Assembly (NCBI RefSeq): GCF_000149955.1
Contig: NC_030990.1
Coordinates: 248,001 to 312,000 of the forward strand
Direction: 5' to 3'
DNA length: 64,000 nucleotides
Source: Fusarium oxysporum f. sp. lycopersici 4287
Taxonomy: Eukaryota > Ascomycota > Sordariomycetes > Hypocreales > Nectriaceae
Below the pieces are notes generated by a model. The model worked only from the letters and a program-made list of their open reading frames with translations. It was not told where the DNA came from and searched no databases. The translations under genes and the position numbers were made by a program. Numbering within the stretch: position 1 is the stretch's first letter; every line of letters starts with the position of its first letter. Positions 56,795 through 64,000 of this stretch are shown one piece after another.

Positions 56795-57132
56795 TTTGAC
56801 GATAAGAATTAGTTTGGAGATAGAAAAGAGGGAACTGCAGAATACAAGATAAGAAGGGAATGAAAGAGACTCAATAAATTGTTCGTTATTGCATTCATAT
56901 CTCGTCGTATCGCAGTTCGATTGTGACTTGTTGGTGATTGGCTGGTTTAATCGACCACATATCAGCTGCGAGAGGCGGGGACGATCCTGGCGTCGCGTCC
57001 TTTCAGATTAACGACCGAAAAGAAAGGGTCAAAGCAATCGATCAATCGATAATCAGTCCAGTTCCATTTCCACTGATTTGGCAAGGAGCTTCTCATCCGG
57101 TCCTCCCAAACAGACCCCCCCCCCCCAGTCAC
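56795..57132. promoter_or_regulatory. Divergent promoter of the esterase and Zn2Cys6 genes
   Basis: 338 bp between divergent starts. It contains a run of 13 C bases (about 57114-57126) just upstream of the regulator's ATG. Its function is inferred from layout. Confidence 0.4.
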
Positions 57133-59022
57133 ATGGAGAATGCATCCAGTTCATCCAGCCAACCTCAACCCCAGAAGCGCAAACGCGTAGAACGCGGCCG
57201 CTCTAAAAACGGTGAGTCTGCTACCCCCGGAAAAATCGGAAGTGGTCCCTATTGACCCAGTCTAGGCTGCTTGACGTGTCTGACTAAAAAGGTCAAATGC
57301 GATGAGACGAGGCCGCAGTGTAATCGCTGTGTGAGGCTGAGGCTCGAGTGTAGATGGGCGACGCAGATGCAGCCGCTGGCGGAAAGGAGGAGAGGCTTGG
57401 GGCCGATTAAACAGAGGGAGAAGTGGACGCCGCAGACGATTGTGCCAAAGACTGATGATGCTGTCAGTGAGGGCTCGCAGAGTGTCACGCCGCCTGCTTT
57501 GACGCCTGCTGGGGAATTGCAATTGCCTGAGGGATTGCCTGCCGATATGTCGTTTGATGTTCTACCCGTGGAGAATGAAGCAGCATCTGCATCACCAACG
57601 AACTTCCCAGACATACCACCAGAAGACATGATCAACCCCATCACAATCCCTCAATACCCCCACGACTCGTCACAGCTCATCCTATACCCAACACCCTCCT
57701 TCGATCTCCTCTCCCTCTTTCCTTCATTCTCCTTCACAAACCCAACCGAGCCCGCCCCTTCAATCGGGAGCGACGACGTCCAAGCCATGACATTCCACTC
57801 CACCGTCCTCGCACCCATGAAATCGACACGCAAAGCCGCTCTATCAGCACACTCCATCTTCCTCAACTTTGCCGTCCAGAATCCCATGGCGTTGCATTTC
57901 CTTCTTGCCTTTTCACACAGCGAACTTGCTATCCATCATGGCTTCAGCCATAGACCGCCTTTGGAGTCGTATTTGCATTTTCAGAACGGGTCGCAGCTTT
58001 TAAGCCAGGCGCTCGTGACACTATCGCCTACGAACCATATCGCGATGATGTTGTCGTTTTTGTATCTTTATATGTTTTGGATGAGGAGAGATCCGTTGGA
58101 GGTGGAGAGATTGCGCGAGTTGAGTATCTCGATTCTTGCGTATGTTACGACGTTTTCGCTAGATGAGGTTTGTGCCAATTCAGGTGGGAATACGGGAACG
58201 TCGGAACCTGTTACGCTATCGCGGATCTTGACGTATATTTATGATCGCGATGTATTCTGTGGTTTCTTTGGCTGCGGCGCTGCTTTTGCGAGTTATGTTA
58301 GCCAGAAGCATGAGACGAGGCAGCGAATATGGCTTCTGTCACGAATGCCGATATTGCCAGACCAGACGGAGACGTGGTTCAGGTCTGAGAGTTTGCCGGA
58401 GACGAGTCAGAGAAGGATTCTGGATGTCTACTTCAGTTTAATTACGATACAATACGAGATAAACGTGTATAGCCAGAGTAGTGAGCTGGCTATACTTGAG
58501 AAGGGACTGGAGATTAGGAACAAGCTGGACAAGATACGAGAGGTAAGTTGACAGTGATCTGTGAGACCGCCATGAACTGACGTCGTGCAGGAGCAGAACT
58601 TTCTCTTCACCTTATCAAGAGACTGCGCCCAACAGTCTACTCAACCACCACTCATGGCCCTCGTAGCTGTAACTATCTTCCACGCCCTCGAAATTTACCT
58701 GCACCGCAGCCGCGACACATTCTTCGGCGAGACACCAGTCCCAGCTGATATCGAGCGAGCCCTCCAGGAACTAGTCTCAGCAGCATACCACACCATCCCC
58801 GTGGGACCAGTGCAGCTCCTAGAGCGGTTCCAATGGGCTCTTCTGATCGGGGGAATCGAAACACATGACCCTGTATACCGAGATTGGATCTCGGCGAGTA
58901 TTTCAGACCCCGTTATCAAGGGCGTTTACAATCTCGTGGTATCGGCTAAGACACTGTCGGCTAAGGGAATATCGATGGAGGCGGTTCGCGAGTTAGTTAG
59001 CAAGCAGAGCACAGCATCATGA
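57133..59022 (+). CDS. Zn2Cys6 transcription factor
   Basis: Three exons (introns 57212-57265 and 58543-58590) give 595 residues. A basic, Gln/Ser-rich N-terminus (QKRKRVERGRSKN) is followed by the zinc cluster GCLTCLTKKVKCDETRPQCNRC (residues about 27-48), with the sixth Cys in RLECRW. The first intron falls between the two parts, a usual position. The body has the fungal_trans-2-like pattern (LSAHSIFLNFAVQNPMALHFLLAFSHSELA, then FVLNPYL-like helices) and ends ELVSKQSTAS. It is likely a nuclear activator, perhaps of the divergent esterase. The start is the first ATG of the frame. Confidence 0.87.
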
Positions 59023-60246
59023 ATTGATAGCTCAGCCCTCCATCTTCGGTATCTCCTCGATAAATCGAGTGGCTTATCTCGTCGATTAATCTGACCACTC
59101 ACAGATCGCGCCACAAATCCGGGGTAGACAAGCAAGGGACCCCAGATTTTGGAGCCGAATTTGATAAGAGAATAAGGCTAGCGTGGGTGTGATAAGGAGA
59201 GAATATAACTGGGCCCTGCGCCCCAACACTGACTCAAAACCATCAACGCTTTGAGTTTTAACCTTCTTTTTTTCTCACTCCTGCAACGTAACATTATTCA
59301 TCATGGAGGGTAAAGAAATGAAAGAGTCGACGCCTTCATATGAGATGGATGTTGATGCGCGGGGAACTGTTGATACGCTGTCGGTGGAGGAGGAGAAGAA
59401 GCTTGTAAGGAAGATTGATATGAGGTATGTGCTTTGAAGAAGTGACAGGTGTTCAAAGCTAATTTGGTAGACTTATGCCGTTGCTTATTATTAGCTATGG
59501 ATTGCAGTATTTGGACAGTAAGTCTATTGTGTCAATTGATATGCGGGTATTGACCTTATACAGAGACAAGTTTGGCGTATAGCGCTATTCTTGGCCTAAG
59601 AGAGGATCTGGTACGTAATCACCACAATGAAGACAAACACCTACTAACAAGCAAAGAAACTCGTCGGCCAACAATTCAGCTGGGCGTCTAGTATTTTCTA
59701 CATAGGCTACCTCGTAGCTTCGTACCCCATCTCCCTCGGCTTCGTCAAATTCCCTCTCGGAAAATATCTGAGCGTTCTCATGTTCATCTGGGGCGTTATT
59801 CTTACTCTTCACGCTGTTGCACATAATTACGCTAGTCTCATGGTTCTTCGCTTCTTTCTCGGTGTGTTTGAGAGTGCGATCAGTCCGGGCTTTTCGCTTA
59901 TCACGGGAATGTGGTATACGCCGCATGAGCATGTATCGCGCCATTCGTTCTGGTTTGCGGGCAATGCGTCGGCGAGTATGGTTGGTGCTATGATTGCGTA
60001 TGGGATTCTGAGCTACCATGGCCCTATTGAACAGTGGAAGGTGAGTTTGACTTTTTACTTAAAGATTTGATTACTGATTTGTGTAGATGCTCTTCCTTAT
60101 CTTTGGCCTCATCACCATTGCTTGGTCCGTCTTGACATTCTTCTTCCTGCCTGATTCTCCTGCGACCGCTGGATTCTTGTCAACTTCCGAGCGAGAGTTT
60201 GCGGCTCTTCGACCTAAGAAGTTCCAGAGAACTACTCAGACCAAGA

Positions 60247-60254
60247 AGTGGGAC
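60247..60254 (+). repeat. Left copy of 8-bp target-site duplication
   Basis: AGTGGGAC, repeated exactly at 61014-61021 on the other side of the insertion. Eight bases is the signature length for hAT superfamily insertion. Confidence 0.85.
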
Positions 60255-61013
60255 CAGGGTTCAAATCCACGACACTCCACGACACATTTGTGAATATGGC
60301 GTGGATATGGATGCTGACTAATAATTTCGATGTGGAATGGGTGGAAATGGATCCATTATGGAAATGGATCCATATTGTGGAATTCGTGGAATGGAAACCT
60401 ACTTCGTCCAACAATGGTAATTAATGGGTCCCGCCCGCCCTCGGTGACGTCAATGTTTTTGTCATTGGTCCATTAAAATCCGCCGTTGCTTGACGCAAAG
60501 GCAACACACCCACCGACGTTCCTGTTTCTTGTTATGCTGGATATTCGTAGCCGAACCGATATACCTATAGACGCGCCTTGCCGTCTCTCTCCGTCAAGAT
60601 CCAGCTTTTGTAGAGCTGAAAGAGCCGTTGATTGTCCTCTTCTGTTCGTTCTGGAACGGATGTGGTTGACTTGGTAGGATGGGGAGTGGCCATTTCGATT
60701 TGGGGTAGTAACGCGAGTAACAGTGAAGCCCCCAGAATGGACTCATTGTGTACGGAGGAAAATGGGGTGGCAAATCGATGTTGTGTTGTTGTGGGTGATA
60801 GAAAGTACTTAGGATATGCGGGATTTCACAAGGAAATCAAGGTATTTTCGAACCCCACCTAAAATATTCCACGATTTCCACATGTGGAACATGTGGAAGG
60901 GGCTTCGTGGCGTGGATATGGAAATGCTGAAGCCCACGTGGAATGGAATGGAATGGATATGGATCCACATTATGGATCCATATGTGGATTTCGTGGTATG
61001 GATTTGAACCCTG
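60255..61013. mobile_element. Non-autonomous hAT-like element, 759 bp
   Basis: Bounded by perfect 14-bp terminal inverted repeats: CAGGGTTCAAATCC at 60255-60268 and GGATTTGAACCCTG at 61000-61013. It is flanked by an 8-bp direct duplication (AGTGGGAC). TIRs starting with CAG and 8-bp duplications fit the hAT superfamily. No transposase-like coding sequence is inside, so it needs an autonomous partner. Both ends carry dense subterminal repeats of GTGGAA/ATGGATCC-type words (60280-60415 and 60875-60995), as expected for transposase-binding sites. Family membership beyond hAT cannot be told from sequence alone. Confidence 0.87.
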
Positions 61014-61021
61014 AGTGGGAC
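61014..61021 (+). repeat. Right copy of 8-bp target-site duplication
   Basis: AGTGGGAC, identical to 60247-60254. Removing one copy with the element restores the permease reading frame. Confidence 0.85.
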
Positions 61022-61845
61022 CGCGATCAGTTCATCGAGACTATGAAGGACGTCAAGGCTTGGTGGTTCTTTTTCTTCTCTTTCATCATCTGCATTCCCA
61101 ATGGTGGAACCACAAGCGTAAGTATTCCTTCTCCAATCCTGATAGCACGATATTGATCATTGTGACAACAGTTCAGCACCATTGTCATCAAGAGCTTCGG
61201 TTACGATGAGAAGCAAACTATCCTCATGGGTCTCCCCGCATCAGCCTTCCAACTCACAACCGTCGTCCTCGTCGCCGTCTTCACAACCTACGTCCGCAAG
61301 TCCCGACACATTGCTCTTGTTCTGACGTACTTGATGGCCATTGCTGGCATTCTTATGATCAAGCTCCTCCCTACGGCTGAGAAACTCTCGCGACTGGCAG
61401 GCTTCTGGCTCATCATGGCGGTTGCACCAGCATTCCCTCTCATGCTGTCACTATCTGCTAGTAATATCGCTGGCTTCACTAAAAAGTCAACCGTCATGGC
61501 CATGATCTTCCTGGGATATTGTGCTGGAAACCTGAGTGGACCTCAGTTCTTTATCAGCACTGAGGCGCCCGGCTACCATGTAAGTAACACCACTTCTCCG
61601 TATATGAGCGTTGCTAACTTTTATAGACTGCTTACACCACTATCATGGTCTGCTATGCCATCACCATTGCTCTTGTGGTGGGCATTTACTTCTATCTCAC
61701 CTGGGAGAACCGCCGTCGCGATAATGAGCAGGGTGTCAAGAGAGATCCTGAGGAGTCTCGACAAGTTGACCTTACTGAGGATGGAACACTTCTTCAAGTC
61801 GACGAGACTGATAAGCAGAACAAAAACTTCAGATACATCCTGTAA

Positions 61846-62184
61846 GACGGGGATGAATATAGTCTGATATTGAGGTCCTTATCTGGCAGGTTTGAATATT
61901 GTTATGTTATGGAGCTATTAATTAGTTAGTTGTTATTGCAAATGGGAAACCTTTTATTTAAGCTACCGTCGCCTTCGCTTGGGGACACCCAGCGAACTAA
62001 ATGATCTAGAGGGTGATAGGAAACGCCGCACAGGATGATGATCTCACAGCTGAAGAGGAGATTGACGTGCATAATGAAGTCTTGTTAAGTTAAGTGCAGT
62101 CTATCCTGATCTATATAGTACAATAAAGAAACCCGCAACGCTATGCTATACCAACAAACAAAGCCTGTCACCCAATGCGCCAAC
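61846..62184. other. Intergenic between convergent genes
   Basis: 3' flanks of the permease and the P450 gene. No homology was recognised. Confidence 0.5.
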
Positions 62185-64000
62185 CTAACCAAACACCTCC
62201 AAGATCAATCGCTCCTTGCTAACCTCTTCTCTCCAAGTCTTCCAATCACTCGCCCTGGTTGTATTCAATCTTCTATCCTCGCTATGAAGGATAGGACCCA
62301 AGACATCAAACACATCGTCAGATACCTTCTTACCACTGCAAATCATCACAATAGCGCCCTGCCCCCAAAGTCGCGCCAAGGTATCAGCATGCTTAGCGAC
62401 AAGATGCTGAACATACTTGTACGGCGGAGTCCCAATCTCGACTGAAGGCGCGATGGATTGATACGACGCCTGCGCGGGAGTACTCATCTAGTGTATCGCG
62501 GCAGATGTCATCCATCTTGGCGCCGCGACATCCAAAGAAGAGTGTGCATGGGCTGTTTGGCAAGTGACCCGAGTTCTGAGTCTGCAGGTATCGCTTCTGC
62601 ATGAATCCCAAGAAGGGAGCAAGACCAGCGCCAACAGCGATCATGACGATAGGAACGTTGAGCTCAGTGATCATCGCAGTGCGAAGCTCAGGTCTACAAG
62701 GTCGAGGCTCAACGAGGATAGAGTCACCGGGTCGGAGCTGGGCCATGTAGTTTGTAGCTAGACCGCCTGGGCGAGCAAGTGATGATCCACTAGCCTCAGT
62801 GGCTTCAACGACGGAGAAGAGAAGCGAGCCGTGGCCGGCCTTCCACTCTGGTGTTGAGGCAAAGGAGTATGTGCGGGGACGCATCTGGGGAAGCATGGAG
62901 AGAAAGGTTGACAGAGGCATGTTGATAGAAGGATATTTGCGGAGGATGTCGAGGATGGACATGCGTTGTTGGTCAATCTCGGCGTCATACCTGTCACCAG
63001 CGAGACTCTGGATCTCACCCTTAGTCCCATCATTACCTGCAAAGTCCACCAGCCTCTTGAGACTTGTACGGCTAACCGTCTGGGACAGCTCAACAAGAGT
63101 ACTGAAGAGGTTAGAAGCAAGGATGGGAGTCCCAGTGGGAAGGAAAGTTGGTCGTTGCGACGACACAGTCAAGACAGTATCATCATCAACACCAAAGCAA
63201 GTCATGACCCGATCAACAAGCTGAGGGGGGTTCTTGGGAAGAACCAAGACATGATCACCGGGAGTGTAAGCCATATCCTTCGGTAGCTTCAGGAGTAGAC
63301 TGTGCTTGCGAGGAACACCAGGGCTGGTAAGAAGAGTGTTCTCCACGACCTCAGCCCTCTTGAAGTTGCCTCCGATATCATTCCGCTGGGACTGGTTGAT
63401 GGTGACACTCAGTTCGAGAGAGTCAGGCGCGTGATCAAGAGTGATACCGTGTCGGCTGGCGAGTTCGGGGAAGAGCTTGCTGTGTGCCCAGTCGTCGAAG
63501 TCGGGGTATAAGCGACCGGTGCTAGCATCGGTGAGGCCAATGTCAACGAGGCGATCGGCGCCGGCGGCTGCTAAGCACTTGTCAAGGATCTTGGGGATGC
63601 GATACAAGGTTGATACCCAGTCCTTGTGGCCTGCGAAGCGTCAGATGGAGGCGAGGAATGAAGGAATGAACGAGACTTACCGCATCCGAAAACAGCAAAC
63701 TGAATGCCGTCCAACTCCCCAGGCTGCAGCGACTCAGCCCACTTGGTAAACTCAGTAGCATTATCAGAAGGCTTTCCATCATACGAGGCGGCCAAGATGA
63801 TATTCGGTCCATCCTTGGACAGATTCCTCGTAGCCTCATCAAGCGGCAAAGGCTTTGAAGGCATGAATCCGAATGTCGCACAATCAGCCGACAGCCGCTC
63901 CGCCAATGCCTCACACGTTCCAGTGTTTGATCCGTAAAAGATAGAAATGGGCTTCAGATCTTTCTGTGAAATTTTGAGGTTCATTCGGCTGGAGAGACTG
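62185..64000 (-). pseudogene. CYP505-type self-sufficient P450, reductase half, with frameshift; runs off the right edge
   Basis: The minus strand carries the diflavin reductase half of a fused P450 monooxygenase, BM3/P450foxy-like. The FMN domain has SIFYGSNTGTCEALAERL, and after an intron (about 63632-63680) GHKDWVSTLYRIPKILDK. The FAD domain contains RPRTYSFAST and the phosphate-binding stretch VGAGLAPFLGF begins the NADPH domain. The heme domain would lie beyond base 64000. The frame changes by one base near 62421-62424, between AFSRDWDSAV and the conserved KYVQHLVAKHADTLARLWGQGA part, so the final 80 residues (end of the NADPH site, MICSGKKVSDDVFDVLG) are out of frame. No plausible intron spans the site. 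It may be a real lesion or a sequencing error; the frame is otherwise undamaged. Confidence 0.85.

Larger units (their letters stand above)
59303..61845 (+). pseudogene. DAL5-family permease gene split by a hAT-like insertion
   Basis: Seven exons (introns 59425-59470, 59518-59563, 59611-59656, 60041-60086, 61118-61171, 61580-61626) encode an anion:cation symporter of the allantoate permease group. Motifs include LREDLKLVGQQFSWASSIFYIGYLV, GWMWYTP-like loop text, FLPDSPATAGFLSTSERE and GFTKKSTVMAMIFLGYCAGN. Without the insertion the exons total 1491 nt, 496 residues, with no stop. The fifth exon is interrupted by 759 bp of foreign DNA plus an 8-bp duplication at 60255-61021, introducing stops after the KKWD segment. 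All splice sites and both halves are undamaged, so the break is recent. It could only work if the element were removed from the mRNA, for which there is no clean evidence. Confidence 0.87.

Noticed and set aside
60255..60290. GGGTTCAAATCC, tRNA-like T-arm
   Set aside because: It is the terminal inverted repeat of the hAT-like element and is repeated in inverse at 61000-61013.
60300..60420. Microsatellite or satellite repeat
   Set aside because: The repeated words lie only inside the ends of the transposon and are part of it.

Overview
This window is nuclear DNA of a filamentous ascomycete, most likely a Fusarium or close hypocrealean relative. Introns are short (39-91 nt, mostly 43-63) with GTRNGY donors and CTAAC/CTGAC branch points. 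The families are typical of these fungi: HET, HeLo, STAND, Zn2Cys6 regulators, Pth11-like receptors, CYP505 and DAL5-type permeases. The genus is an inference from family content; nothing here proves it. I found no tRNA, rRNA or CRISPR array. Exon joins were derived by hand from splice signals and frame.

Layout. 0-2.6 kb: a broken TPR-CHAT gene abutting the 3' end of a monocarboxylate-type transporter. 2.9-7.1 kb: a nine-exon LaeA/UMTA-type methyltransferase and a neutral ceramidase. 7.7-23.2 kb: a regulated-cell-death / NLR-like island. It holds a kinase-ankyrin gene head to head with a HeLo-pseudokinase gene, a HET-domain gene, a gene with a fungal STAND-type N-terminus and a membrane tail, and a decayed HeLo-NACHT-ankyrin gene. 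23.7-27.9 kb: a drug/polyamine-type MFS exporter and a Zn2Cys6 regulator. 28.3-31.4 kb: a gene graveyard (SRPK-like kinase, amino-acid/choline permease and STAND relics). 31.8-46.3 kb: a Zn2Cys6 regulator, TmpA-like membrane flavoprotein, phosphotransferase-like pseudokinase, GT8 glycosyltransferase, ACC-synthase-like aminotransferase and Pth11/rhodopsin-like receptor. 48.5-51.9 kb: a cupin dioxygenase-like gene, an NmrA/isoflavone-reductase-like gene and a Zn2Cys6 regulator, plausibly one small catabolic unit. 52.2-59 kb: a cysteine-rich secreted peptide, GNAT acetyltransferase, hypothetical protein, type-B carboxylesterase and a divergent Zn2Cys6 regulator. 59.3-61.8 kb: a DAL5-family permease split by a 759-bp hAT-like element with 14-bp perfect inverted repeats and an 8-bp target duplication. 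62.2-64 kb: the reductase half of a CYP505 P450 with a frameshift, running off the window.

The strongest candidate system is the divergent pair at 7.7-14.1 kb: a RIPK-like active kinase with ankyrin repeats beside a membrane-targeting HeLo domain fused to a catalytically dead kinase. This is the domain logic of the animal RIPK-MLKL necroptosis pair. The HET gene and the decayed HeLo-NACHT-ankyrin gene in the same island also share a collinear promoter element.
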